From: Silene latifolia
Lineage: Eukaryota; Streptophyta; Magnoliopsida; Caryophyllales; Caryophyllaceae
DNA length: 64,000 nt
Direction of reading: 5' to 3'
NCBI RefSeq assembly: GCF_048544455.1
Contig: NC_133536.1
Coordinates: forward strand, 41,350,152 to 41,414,151
This document shows, piece by piece, positions 41,300-54,122 of this stretch. The translations under genes were made by a program, and so were the position numbers. The notes beneath the pieces were generated by a model that was not told the origin of the DNA, searched no databases, and was given only the letters and a program-made list of their open reading frames with translations. The stretch's first letter is position 1; each line of letters begins with the position of its first letter.

Positions 41300-44039
41300 G
41301 TGAGTTTCACTCTTTCTTATCTCATTCTTTGTATATCCTATCCATTTATTGGAGAACTCTGAAGTTGTTTGCCAATCTGATCTAACATATCATGCATTTG
41401 AATCTCATAGTAATCAACGAACTTAAACTTGCCCATACAAAATCGAACATGTAGATAACTTAGGAAACAAATGTTGGCAATGAAGACGTTTAATTACCAG
41501 GGGTGTTTCAGTGAGATATAGATTCTTGTGATGATTAGACATTAGTATCATCGCCATGGACTCTTGATGGGAGGGAAGGAGGGAGAACGTATTTGCTTGG
41601 TTTTGTTCATATTGTTTTCTCATGTGCGGTGTCCTCGCCGTTGTTTCTTGTTTAAAGAGATGGAGGGGGAGGGGGGCACAAAGCATGGGGAAGGGGTATA
41701 GAGAGGGGAGAGGCAGGTCGTTGGATTCATAAGATACAAATTAGAAGTGGGATCTTGTTTTTTTTTTATGAAGTTTGGCTCAATAGTTCTGTGTCATATT
41801 GATCACGCACTCAACTCTTAAAATTGTGAAAACGCAGCAGACTTGGAAAGCGGACACTGATAGGACGATCGGCATTCAAGTGCACGATAATCCCAGACTC
41901 CTCCAAAAGAGTTTAGATAAAGATAAGTTGGAGACCACTTAAAACCTCAAGAAGGCAAGGCAGGGGAAGGCAAGGCAAGGCAGGTCTTTTCTTTATATTG
42001 ATCTTTGCCTTGCTATTCATGTCTTTTATTTATCTATGTTTATTGGGGATTTATATAACCCGACCTATTGTTTCGACATTATTTACTATTCCCATTATTT
42101 ATGTTTGTCCATTATTTTACAGTACTAGATGATTTGGGGTTTGGGTACGGTAGTTGTGTATGGATTTAATCGGCTATTGGTTAACTTTTAAATTCAGTTG
42201 TGTTAGCAGATTTTCCGTACCCTTTAAAAATAGAGAACATATCGGTACCGTTGCTACTCATTTTATTATCCATTATCGTTTGCCCCTCTTTTTCTTGCTA
42301 CTGATCTGAATATTTGCGGGTTACTGTCCTGAGTTTTGTATTTCCGGTGATGGGTTTCCTTTAGTGAGCTTGCACATTTGTCCATACGGTTTTTTCTTCC
42401 CGATATTAGGGATTTGTTTGGGTTCTCTGTTGGCATTACACTTATTAACCTGTGTTTGTTTACAAAAATTTTCAGCTTTTTGTGGCAACTGAAACCGATG
42501 ATTCGACCTGAATGGTTTGTTCCCTTGCAGCTCCAATTCGAGAAACCAACGCCTTCTCAGATATGCCCTTACCTTATTCTTTGTTCGTTACTTTGTGAGA
42601 CAGTCTCATCATATTTTGATTTTATCATCAATATTTTTGTGTTTTACTACGCTTTTCGTTCTGTCCTTCCCGGCCACTTTCGAATTTGTACAGCTATTAG
42701 ACATTTTAGTGGGCTTTGATGCTTTTTCATTTTGCGTATTTAATCAAAGGGGCTAAATTCAAGCGATTGTCAAGCAGGTTTGTAGTGTAAGTGCTCTTCT
42801 TAGCAACTTCTTTTCTGAGTTTTTGTTTACTTAAGTATTTATGGTCAGACTTGAAATCAGCATTGATGTAAATTTTCACAGGCTGCTATATATCGCCGTT
42901 CAAGTAGGTTTGTTTGGACATTTTTGTTGCTACAAATGAGTATACAGATTTGGCATCCCTGAAGTTTCTTAGCGTTGAAAGTGGGGGTTCCTTGTTATTT
43001 TATCAAAGCACTGATGATTCTACACTTGCTCAGAACATGTGAGTGCAAATTTTATCTAGAGCGAGGAACTTTCGTTTTATTTCAATAGATGTCACTACTC
43101 ACTGTGTTATTTTAATAGATGTCGCTACTCGGTACTTATTGTGTTATTTTAATAGATGTCACTACTCACTACAGGGGCTGGAATTGTCGGCACGAGCCTG
43201 AGGCTGGAGTTGCTTTTAATTCTCCTAAAAGGTTAGCGAATTAGCGGCCCATTTATTGCTGTTGTTAATGTGATTTTTGCGATTATTGATATTTTTGAAG
43301 CTCTCATTGTTTGTGGGCAGGGGGTTAAGACGTTGAGTTGTAGATTTAAGTGTTTTAGAAACACTTGGTAGATATCATAGAGGTATAGTGTTGTGCTGTT
43401 TTGGAAATGCTCAATGATGTCGGTGATTCAGAGGTGTGTGTGAGTTGTGCTTTAGGTGTATAGATAACTCAGCTAAATTTTCGTCGCGACGCCTTTTACA
43501 TTAAAAGAGAACATATAATAATCACAGTATTATAGATGAGGTGTAAAGCTAAGCTAAGTATTAATTCTCCCTTTTTTGTTTTTCGAGTATGTTGTTTATT
43601 GAGTTGGATAGCTGTTTATAAGCGACTAGAGGGATGGTAGTATGGTACTCATTTAATTGAGTCGGATAGTGTAAATTATTGAGTAAGCATGTGGGGGGAG
43701 AGTACCGACTTACTGTCGTAACGTCTTTTAAGGTCTTAAGGTGAGAGAAGTTCCGAAAATAATGTCCCGGAACAGTGTCTTTTGTACTTTTCATGTGCCG
43801 AACACTGTTATACCTGTGCTTCTTTTTAACTCTTTCTCACTTCCCTTGCGTAGTTTAGTTGGCATACTCTTCCTTTTCAACGATCTCCCTGTTACCCAGT
43901 TTTGTGTTGTTCAAAGTAAGGTTCATGGAGCATATATTTTGCAACTTATGACTAATTGAGTTGATTAATATCAAGAGAAATATAAGCAATGAAAGTCTGT
44001 ACCTTTCAACAATAAACAGTGACAATAAAGGAAGAAATA
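41300..44039. other. Unassigned region after the eEF1B gamma exons
   Basis: After the GTGAGT donor no expected exon 5 (a PAEEA.ISALKR-type sequence) appears. Short repeats include GGCAAGGCAAGGCAGG near 41955 and three copies of TTTTAATAGATGTC.CTACTC at 43075-43170. The longest open frame (42378-42719) has no recognisable content. Confidence 0.45.
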
Positions 44040-45390
44040 GTTGTTTTTGGTGACGATTTTCTGGTTGTATATAAACAAAATAAAATGCAGCGAAATGTAA
44101 AGATAGTCACAAGCTTAAGCATCCACAAAGGCAAGCTTACCTCGTCTTCTTAATCAAGTCACGAAGGTCGAGATTAAGGCTACTCCACGAAGGAAGAATG
44201 ACTCCATGAAGGAAGACGATTTGTTTTGCACAAAGTAAAGTGTTTTTCCATATATTCAAAAGTCTCCCCTTTACAATCGAGAATAAGGCCTTTATATAGG
44301 CAAACATAAGTAAGAAATCTTAAGGATAGAAGTGTCATCAAAGGCTGACCTAGCATCATCAAAGGGCTAAGAATTAAAATAGTACAATGCTGTTAATATG
44401 AAATAAACCAAAATAAAACTTGGAGAGCAAGGTGAGATGTCATTGGTTGTTTTAAGGCCTCCCCTTTTGTCCTCAAGTGTAGGAGAGTTGGTGAGCTTCA
44501 TTTGACAGCTCAAGGTTTCTGAAATGAGGTGTAGGATTCAGTATTTGTCGAGGTAAAGGACAGGTGCAGCTGTAATAGTAGAAGAAAGAGCAACAGTCCA
44601 AAAACAGGACCACTATGATGTCGCTTTCACATGCTCACGTTATGTTGGTTGCATTTATCACTTCAAAAAGGCCTTCTTTCGCCTAAACTTTGATTCATAC
44701 TTTCTAAGGGTCATCATATGATCATTTACCATCCTTGAATGTGCACCTTAAGGCTTACAAGATAGTCTGAAAAGCCCTTGTTGCATACAAGTGTCAGTCA
44801 GGCCGTTCCAATAGCATTCTGGAATCAGACCTATCTTGCAGATTCTATATATCGCTCCTTAGGATGAATTAGAATGCTCCATAGGTACCAAATGAAAGCT
44901 AAACGAGTTAACTTTCACCTCAAATAAGAATCACTTGAAAACATTAGCTGAATCTCGAGATATGATCGCTTGAGTACTAGCAGGTCAAGCCTAGAATGAT
45001 CAGCATTCAGCCGTGTTCCAGCAGGAATTGTGAGGCTTCATATCTCTCTGCTCAGGTTGAACCAATGTGTGAGCCATATACCAAAAGAAATATAATTGAG
45101 TTAGATACCACCTCCAAAAAGAATTACCCCAAGGTATTTCGTTGTTTGGGAGATATGATCTGGTTAGTCTTGTGGTCGGTTTGAAATGGTATAGCATTCA
45201 CGCGTGACAGTCTTTGAAGGCTTCTTGGGAAAAATCCCCTCGGTAAAACTTATTGATTCCAAAGCCATTGGAAGATAGACTTCTTCAAGATTTTATCCAT
45301 GTAAAGAACGTAATTTTCTCACATGTATAACTCCAGATATGAAGGAAACAACATGACCATAGTTCTGAATTCGAAACAGAATGATGTGCA
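44040..45390 (-). repeat. LTR-like relic with diverged modules
   Basis: The left part (AATGCAGCGAAAT; GCCTATATAAAGG on the minus strand near 44300) resembles the layout of the copia-like LTR at 5604-6426. The right part (44800-45390) contains loose repeats of a module of about 150 bp with ATATGATC/ATATCTC and AAAGCTAA...AACTTTCA phrases; one of them is the inverse of 34640-34800. Ends and TSD could not be set. Confidence 0.4.
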
Positions 45391-46334
45391 TTGATATTCT
45401 TTGCTTAGGGAGTTTACTTCTTGGATTGGTTGCCAAAACAACATACCCATATTCAACTCCTGTTTCAGTTTACTTTGCATATGTTGGTTGCCTTTTTGTT
45501 AGCAATCTAGTATGTATCATCTCTTCTCCCGCGCTTCTGTTAAACTGGTGGTGTGATATTTTTAATTTTTTATTAGGCCGGGCTGGGCGTAGATGCTTTC
45601 TGAATGCCGTTGGAGAGGGACTTGCCTACTGAGGAAAACTTGGTGGATCATTTGGTTGGTTATTGTTCTTTGAACTCTGTTGTTTAAAATGTTACAAAGT
45701 GAGGTAACTTAGTACACCATCACTTTTTCATACGGGAAGCTGGCGGAGCCGATATCCTTTATCGAGGGGTACTATGATTCATGTTTTCCTTGTGTGGTAT
45801 TTACGACTAATATGTGACTGTTCTTTCTGCTTCTGCTTCAAACATGTCCTATTTTGTGTTATAATACTCATTTTTTATATTTGAAATATGACTGGTATCA
45901 TGGTATTTTACAGCGATAATCACAATTAACATCTACACTAATTCATGATGAGTTGAACTTTTGGAGGAGTGTCTTCTTGCTGCTGTTACGGAGTATTTAT
46001 TTTCAGTATGACAGTATTGTTTCGCCTTCTGAAGGTAACCTCAACACCCTTACGACTGAAATATTTTTGTGTGGCGTGACAACCCCATTTAGTTACGCGA
46101 ATTATCATGCTGACCGATGACATGATCTCATAAGCCCACTGCTTGGATCTGTTCTACAACAGCTGATAAGCAAAGCTGTGAGGAATGAGGATATAGCTTG
46201 ATATGGACGGTCTTGATTACTAAGATTCCACATAGTAAACAATTTTTGTAAAGCCTTCTTTTTACATTTTACTTTAGACTAGAGTGAGTTTGTTTGTTCT
46301 GTTTCGACCATGAATGCTGGGAAAGTCGTTGAGC

Positions 46335-46338
<4 letters not shown>
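45391..46338. other. Unassigned spacer
   Basis: No gene or repeat identified. Confidence 0.4.

Positions 46339-46409
<71 letters not shown>
46339..46409. repeat. TA microsatellite
   Basis: About 70 bp of AT dinucleotides forming the left flank of the foldback element. Confidence 0.9.
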
Positions 46410-46412
<3 letters not shown>

Positions 46413-46825
46413 GGGTTCTTATAAGGTCACTACATCTAATAAGTCCCTAAGTCCTTATAAAGACCTTAGGATGGAAGGGATGGAGGGATAAGATTTCATC
46501 TTGATGGAGGGCCACAAATCTCCCTCACTAATCTCCCTCACTAATCTTGTACAACTCCATCCTAATTTGTATAACTCTATCCTCATTCTAATTCTCCCAA
46601 CTCACTCACTCATTATTCACTCTCTCACACTTCTCTCATCCTTCTTTCTCTCTCATTTTCCTCTCATTCTCTCAAAAAAAAAAAAAAAACCAAATAAAAC
46701 ACAAACTAAAAAAAACCAAAACACAAACAAAAGACCAAAAAATATACACAAATCCTCTCCTCTCCTTCTCGGTAACCACCAGCCCTCCGCCCTCCACTCG
46801 CCGCAGCCACCTCCACTGCCTCCAC

Positions 46826-46890
46826 CACTACAACAACAACAACAACCACCACCGCAACCACAACAACAACAACAACAACAACAACAACCC
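46826..46890. repeat. CAA/CCACAA microsatellite
   Basis: CAACAACAA runs within a C-rich arm of the foldback element. Open frames through it are low-complexity artefacts. Confidence 0.85.
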
Positions 46891-47205
46891 GGCTGCCACC
46901 CTCCTTTCCCGTCTTCGTCCACCCGGCTGTCACCCTCCTCTCAGATTTCATTGTTACTATTGTTTTTCTTTTTTTTGTTTTGTTTTTGTGTTGGTAATTT
47001 GGTTTTTATGGTTTATGCTATAAGATCCTTTCGTCGTTTTCTGTCTGGTAAACAATGAAAAAAATATCTGTTTTGTGTTTGTGTCGGTTAATTTGGTACT
47101 TTGGTTTTTATGCTATACGATCCGTTTTATGGTTTTCATTGTCTGGTAAACAATGAAACTTTAGTCCTTTCGTCGTTTTCATTGTCTGGTAAACAATTAA
47201 AGTTT

Positions 47206-47237
<32 letters not shown>

Positions 47238-47449
47238 CCAGATCTACTTGTTGGTTTAATTATTAATTCTTATATTTTACGTGTTCGTTGAATCGTCTCA
47301 CATGTAGTATTGTTTAATTATTAATTGTTGGTTTTACGGTGTAGGACGTAGGTAGTGTCATGGCTCATTCCTTTTTTCTCGTTTGTTTTTTTGTCATTTT
47401 TTCAGATTCATTTTTTTTGTTATTGTCATGGCTCATTCATACTATTAAC

Positions 47450-49105
47450 CTCTAAAGTTATAAATTGTATAAATTGGAGTTATACATCTTGTCTATTAAA
47501 GTTATACACTGCGTGCATTAGAGTTATACACACGATATTTAAATTTGGTTTTTTTTATTGTTATTTGGTTTATTTCAGATTTCGGGTTGGGTTGGGTTGT
47601 TGGTTTTTTGGTTTTATTATTGTTATTTGGTTTTTTGTTTTTGTTATTATGAGTTTTTTTGGTTTTTGTTATTATTTAATTTTTTTTTCAGATTTAATAT
47701 TTGTTGATTAATTACGATTTTTCATATTTATTTGGTTTTTATAAAAGTTATACTATTTACGACTAAAGTTATACACTTAAAACATTAAAGTTATACACTG
47801 GGTGCATTAAAGTTATACATCTTGTCTATTAAAGTTATACACTGCGTGCATTAAAGTTATACAATTTTGGACTGAAGTTGTACTCTTATGGAATAAAGTT
47901 ATACAAATTTGGACTAAAATTACACAAATTTGGACTGAAGTTATACAAATAAGGACTAAAGTTATACAAATAAGGACTAAAGTTATACAATTTTGGACTA
48001 AAGTTATACAAATTTGGACTACAATTATACAAAAAATGATTGAAGTTATACAAATAAGGACAAAAGTTATTCAAATAAGGACTAAAGTTATACAAAAATG
48101 GACTAAAGTTATACAAAAAAGGACTGAAGTTATACAAAAATAGACCAAAGTTATACAAAAAAAGACTAAAGTTATACAAAAATTGGACTAAAGTCATACA
48201 ACAATGGACTAAAGTTATACAAAAATGAACCAAAGTTATACAAAAATGAACCAAAGTTATACAAAAATAGACCAGAGTTATACAAAAATGCACCAAAGTT
48301 ATACAAAAAATGGACTAAAGTTATACAAAAAATTGGACTAAAGTTATACAAAAATTGGACTAAAGTTATACAAAAATGAACCAAAGTTATACAAAAATGA
48401 ACCAAAGTTATACAAAAATGAACCAAAGTTATACAAAAATGAACCAAAGTTATACAAAAATTGACTAAAGTTAGTCCATATTTGTATAACTTTATTCCAT
48501 ATTTGTATAACTTTAGTCCATTTTTGTATAACTTTGGTTCATTTTTTTATAACTTTGGTTCATTTTTGTATAACTTTAGTCCAATTTTTTGTATAACTTT
48601 AGTCCAATTTTTGTATAACTTTAGTCTTTTTTTGTATAACTTTGGTCTATTTTTGTATAACTTTGGTTCATGTTTGTATAACTTTAGTCCATTTTTGTAT
48701 AACTTTGGTTCATTTTTGTATAACTTTGGTCCATTTTTGTATAACTTTAGTCCTTATTTGTATAACTTTAGCCCATATTTGTATAACTTTAATCCATTTT
48801 TGTATAACTTTGGTTCATTTTTGTATAACTTTGGTTCATTTTTGTATAACTTTGGTTCATTTTTGTATAACTTTCGTCCTTATTTGTATAACTTTAGCCC
48901 ATATTTGTATAACTTTAATCCATATTTGTATAACTTTAGTCCATTTTTGTATAACTTTGGTTCATTTTTGTATAACTTTGGTTCATTTTTGTATAACTTT
49001 AGTCCAAATTTTGTATAACTTTAGTCTTTTTTTGTATAACTTTGGTCTATTTTTGTATAACTTTGGTTCATTTTTGTATAACTTTAGTCCATTTTTGTCT
49101 TAGAT
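47450..49105. repeat. Minisatellite that reverses direction at its midpoint
   Basis: From about 47450 to 48470 a unit of about 21-22 bp, AAAGTTATACAAAAATGGACT with variants, repeats in one direction; from 48474 to 49105 the reverse-complement unit AGTCCATTTTTGTATAACTTT repeats. The switch is at about 48470 (AAAGTTAGTCCATATTTG). There are roughly 30 units on each side in the regular part. Since 21 is a multiple of 3, long frames encoding a seven-residue LYNF..F repeat appear on both strands; they are a product of the repeat, not genes. Confidence 0.9.
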
Positions 49106-49761
49106 GAAAAAAAAGTATCTCACAAAAAAAAAAAAAAAAAAGATTTATAACACGAAATCTTAAAAAAACGTATAACAAGAAGAGATTTAAGAAAATGAAT
49201 AAAAAATGAGAACTAACAAAATAAAAGACAACTAAAATAAAATAAAAGACAAAAAAAATAATGAATGGAAAAAACAACTCAAAACATACAAATTAACACA
49301 AAACGGAAAAAAAAAACGAGTTGAAAAAAAAAAAAAAAAAAGTCAGCGGTGGTGGGGTGGCGGCGGCGGGTTGGTGGGTGGTTAGTTGGTGTCGGGTGGG
49401 GTGGTGGTGGGTGGTGGTGAATGAGGAAGAGAGGAATAAATGATTTATTTGAGTTTTTTGATTTATTTGGATTTTTTGGGTTTTTTATTTATTTGGATTT
49501 TTGGGTTTTATTTATTTATTTGGGTTTTTTTTTTTAGAGTTTGAGAGAAGAGAGAAAATGAAATGTGTAAGATGAAAGAGAAATGGATGAGTGGAAAACA
49601 AATATATAGTAAATTAGTGATTAATTAGAGTGGATTAGTGAATGAGGAGAGAGATGGTGAGATTAGCTTATAAACACACTTTTTTGGGGTTGATCTCATC
49701 CCTCCATCCAATGGCTCATAATAGAACTTATGGACTTAATATATTTAAGGACCTTAGTTGA

Positions 49762-49762
49762 T

Positions 49763-49837
<75 letters not shown>
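49762..49837. repeat. TC then TA microsatellite
   Basis: (TC)n followed by (TA)n, forming the right flank of the foldback element. Confidence 0.9.
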
Positions 49838-49841
<4 letters not shown>

Positions 49842-51302
49842 TGATATATCGTACCGGTTATGCCAAACTGTTTTTGGCACTGCTACTGTGTTGGTGTCAA
49901 AAGTTTGTGAGTATTTCACTTTGGAGAACCATTACGAGTCAATAATATTTGTTTCAGAGTTGAAAACTAAAGTTGTCTTCAATAAAATTATGTTGATAGT
50001 AGATCTGCAACGGCAGCTCGCCGGAGATCGATTTGTTTTACAATCCGCAATTTTGTGTGTAGTAAGGCTCGTTTGAAATTGAAGGTAATCGGTTAGAATA
50101 TAATGGAGCTCGAAACTGTAGATAAGTTGAGGAAGATAAGGGAGGACGAGGCGATGGTGGGAAAACTATTATTCCCACTTAACTCTATCAATTCATTCAT
50201 TTTTCTCATTTCGTGTTTATTAGCTTGGCGTCGCCAAAGCACAGGTGCTGGTTTGCTGATTTCACTGGTTTAGTTAGGATTTTGATTTCACCTGATTGTT
50301 GCGTTTTTTAATTATTATTGTTGTTGATTTGTTAGGGACTAGGTAATTTAATATTTTTGGGCCGTGATTTTGACTAGGATGGTGGCGGCGATCAATAGAT
50401 TTGGAGGGCAAACTCCAAAGGAGAACCTTTCCAATGGGAACTATTGGTTGAACCATTTTCGTAACTTAACTATCTCGGTTTTAAGATAGTTGGATTAAAT
50501 TTCATTAAATTTTATTACATCTGGTTAAAGTTGCACATCTGGTTAAAGTTGCAGTTTATTGGTTGAGACGAGGTAAATTGGTGATAAAATATGATTGCAA
50601 AGATTTTTTTTACACCAAATCCATTAGTTTTGGGATGGTTTAGTTGTGGTTTGATGCCTGAATGTAAATGGATATTGGTGATATTAAGCTACTTTGATTA
50701 AATTTGGTTAGTTTTGAAGTTTTCGGGTTGAGATAAGGTAAAGTTGTCGATCATGCCTCATGATATACTTGATGTAGTGATGGAGTTGCAAAGGACATGT
50801 GACATTTTAAGATGACGAGAATGTGGATTTTGGCTACTGACATGAGTGTTGAATTGAACGAAAGTTTTTTGATGTACTATTTCATATAGATATATTAGGG
50901 TTTAGGGTACTGACCTTGTGCTAGGACTGGATTGGAAAGATTGGCGATTTAATGGTTAGTCTTGAAAGTGCAAGAATCTTTCAGTTTGATATGTAAATAA
51001 TGGAAATTAATTGTCAGGCTTAAAATGATTGTGGTGTTGATTATTACTAGAACTTTGTTGGCTGATTATGAAATTGACAATTTACTTGATCTTCAGTGCG
51101 TTGAATGACGAATTAAACTTAATTGGGTGGGAGTACATTTTTCATGTCGCCATGGGTTGTAAGCTGCTTGTTCGTGTGTGAAACTTTGAACTTTGATGAA
51201 CAATGATTTATTAATATTCCTAAGAATAAAAGACTGCCCTTATTAATGAATTGTGGTTTTTCTTTAACAGTTGTCTCATTGATGAATCGGTCATTTATGT
51301 TT
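49838..51302. other. Unassigned spacer
   Basis: No gene recognised. The last five bases before the Athila LTR (51303-51307) are GTTAA. Confidence 0.4.
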
Positions 51303-51307
51303 GTTAA

Positions 51308-52764
51308 TGACACGTCTGTCGTGTACCTGTCAAAAATAAACTAACTAAACTAACTATATAGCTAGGGAAGTCAGGTCGATCTCCACAGGGAGGCAAGATA
51401 TCTGTATAAGTCCGTCTATTGGGTCACAAATGGGGGGGGGTGTGTTTGAATTGTTATCTAAACTGTGAAGTTTTAAGGGAAAGAGAAATAAAGGGTAAGA
51501 GCAGTAAAGGCAGGAAAAGGATTAAACTATCAGATAGAGAGGGACATGTCAGGATTTCGGTTCACTACGGTAGTTCAAAGTGACTCAAATTTGTAAATGA
51601 CTCGAGGCGAATTAATGTAAGACGGATGTTGAAAGGTCCTTTCGGTCCACTTTCTATCCTAAAATACCGCTAACTTAACTTTCATTCTCGTCAGGGTAGT
51701 CTACTGTTCATAGCAGGCCTATTTAGTCCAATCTTTCGATCTAGGATTAATTTTAGCCAGATTAAAGGTTAACTCAAAAGCGTCCACTCAACTAAGTCGA
51801 ATAAATACAATTAAATTGCTATGGTGACAGAGTCTCGTAATTAAATCATCTAATTCATTTACTATATCGTCATATTCCTACCGCAGATCCGCTAATCCCA
51901 ACATTAAAGGGGTTTAGCTACTCATGTCGCTAATTAAACTATCAGCAGATAAAATTCCAGCAGTAAACATAATGAAATAACAGGTAAATTGCATAAAAGA
52001 GAAATTAGGGCAAAGGAATTAAATGGAGTAAACAAGAAATTAAAGCAAACAATGATTAATTATTAATAAGGAAAGAGAAAAGAATTACAATCCAAGCGAA
52101 TCCGGCGTAAAGAACACAAAATCCGAGTGAAATAATCCAAAAAGCAAGGTTACAGTGAAGAGAAAAGCAACGTAGTAAGGTTTACAGTAGAAAATTTTGA
52201 TAATGAAAGATATATCCTAATGACCTAGTAAAGCGTGCTTAAATAGCAAAGTAATTAAGTTTAGCGAAATAAACACTCACACGGGCTGTTTTAAAGCCCA
52301 TAATAGCGAAACCACTCGATCGAGTGGATTAAAACCACTCGATCGAGCAAACCTTCAGCAAAATCTACTTGATCGAGTAACTCGTCTTTCTGCAGCTTAA
52401 GGATCGAGTAGAATTCTACTCGATCGACCATCCTGGGACGTAAAAACCACTTGATCGAGTGGTAAAACTGCTCGATCGAGTTCTTCGTCTTCAAATCAGC
52501 TCAAGTCCGTGCCCGAATGCCTCGTAATGCGTGCCTTGACGCTTCCAAATGCAGTATCTCACTCTGGAAAATCCCGTCTCCTCTAAATGCATGCCAAAAG
52601 GACGAAAAAGAGTCCGATTCCACTACTTTCGCGTTCGTTTCTACAAAAAGGACAAAATGAACCAAAGTAGCCAATTCGGGGCAAAATACCATAAAAACAG
52701 TATAAAAATGCATAGAAATACGTGCTGAAATAGGCTAAAAAGACTATATATTATGCACGTATCA
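51308..52764 (-). repeat. 3' LTR of the Athila element
   Basis: 1,457 bp. Contains a cluster of CTCGATCGAG palindromes at 52312-52480. Against the 5' LTR it lacks a segment of about 20 bp near 52373 and shows C-to-T changes inside several palindromes (CTTGATCGAG), so some time has passed since insertion. Confidence 0.9.
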
Positions 52765-52776
52765 AATCTCCCCAAA
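52765..52776 (-). other. Polypurine tract of the Athila element
   Basis: TTTGGGGAGATT on the minus strand, directly before the 3' LTR. Confidence 0.8.
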
Positions 52777-54122
52777 CCGAACCTTTACTCGCCCTCGAGT
52801 AAACTCAAAACTAAACTAATGGAACGGAAATGATAACTCAGAGCTAGCTTAACTTGTCTACTTGAACCAATTTAATGCAACAAAAACTGACAGTTAAAGC
52901 TAAGCAGTCAATACGCAAACGAATTATAAGCTGTTCAGAAATATAGCCAACCTATCGACCTTGCAAGACCAACAAAATCGGACTCTCTCGTGGTCACTCT
53001 TCTCTCGTGAAGCAAAGGGTGAATGTTATATGTAAAAGAGAGAAGAAAAGACAGTCACTCACCTAACTGCGACCTATATAGCATGCATGCAACAAAAATG
53101 AAAGACAATTCAAGTACTAATGCACACACTCCAACCAATAATGTCCGTCACAGCCGAGGGCTTACAAATAATTTGGGAATAGTGAGGTTCAGGTGAGAAA
53201 GGCAAAACATGTTATGGAAATGTGGAGGTAAAAGCGTCAAGCTAGTTCCTAACAGGACCATAATGAAACCATCCGAATCTCAACTGACTGAAAAACTAAG
53301 TACAAGTGCCCTTCATTTGGCACAAAACTCACTAAACTCAAACACAATCTCCTCAAAAATATGGAATAAGAATGGAGGAGTCAGACGGTCACAAAATTCC
53401 CTTTTTTAATACCGACTCAATGAACTAACTAAGATAAAACAAACTATTTTTTTTTTCAAACTTTCTTTCTTTTTCTTCTTTTTCACATGTTTCCAGCCTT
53501 TTTCTTTTTTCTCATTCTCATTTTTTTTCTTTTTTTCTTTCCTCCACTTTCACGTTTTTTCTCTTTTTTTTTTCTTTTTCAATTTTTTTTCTTTTCTTTT
53601 CCTCCTTCCTCTATACTTACACCAACTCCAAAACAAGAAATATGGGCCAAAATGCGGCCGGAAAAACATACCACAAAAGACATACTAACTAGCTTGACTA
53701 GGCAGGCTTAGTTTGGGATGTAGCTAATGGGTCAAAAAGGCAAGTTTGGCTTATGTGGAGCTAAATGGGTGAAAAATATAAAGAAAAGGGAAATTTGCAA
53801 GCACCTCCCTGCATGTGACACCAACCACAAACCCGAATATGTGCATTTGACAAGAAATTGAATGTCATAAAAGTGCAAAAAATGATGAACATGCTATGCA
53901 AGAAGTACTACTCTCAATTCCTACATGAACCGGTCATGAATGTCACCAGTTATAAAGCTCTAAAATTCAGAATTTATCAAGTAGTTTGCCAATTTATCAG
54001 GTCAAGTCTAAACAGTCAGCTATATTTGAACAGAAACTCGTAGATTATGCATATGATAAAGCTAATAACTATCAAAAGAAGTGCAAGGCTCAAGTAAAAT
54101 GACAAGTTATAGTGCATTATCA
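52777..54122 (-). other. Athila 3' untranslated region with long purine tract
   Basis: No coding sequence is seen. A tract at 53446-53615 is almost pure T/C on the plus strand, that is A/G in the element's RNA sense. Confidence 0.6.

Larger units (their letters stand above)
46410..49762. mobile_element. 3.3 kb foldback element
   Basis: The two ends are imperfect reverse complements over several hundred bases: AGGTCACTACATCTAATAAGTCC and GGATGGAGGGATAAG on the left against the reverse of the right end, then CTCTCTCATTTTC-type and CCACC-rich stretches against GGTGG-rich stretches at 49340-49430. Both outer flanks are TA runs, so insertion into a TA repeat is likely and the TSD cannot be told. 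No transposase is visible. The interior holds the mirrored minisatellite. Confidence 0.65.

Noticed and set aside
42378..42719. 113-codon frame after the eEF1B gamma exons
   Set aside because: Hydrophobic and without any recognisable motif; not in register with the exon 4 donor and not like the GST-C continuation.
46501..47058. 185-codon plus-strand frame with S/L-rich, P/Q-rich sequence
   Set aside because: It is low-complexity sequence across CT-rich and CAA repeats of the foldback element; no domain, and the opposite strand is open as poly-C/G/V.
47886..49103. Long open frames encoding LYNF/CITLVHF repeats on both strands
   Set aside because: They follow from a 21-bp minisatellite without stops; both strands and several frames are open at once and there is no gene structure.
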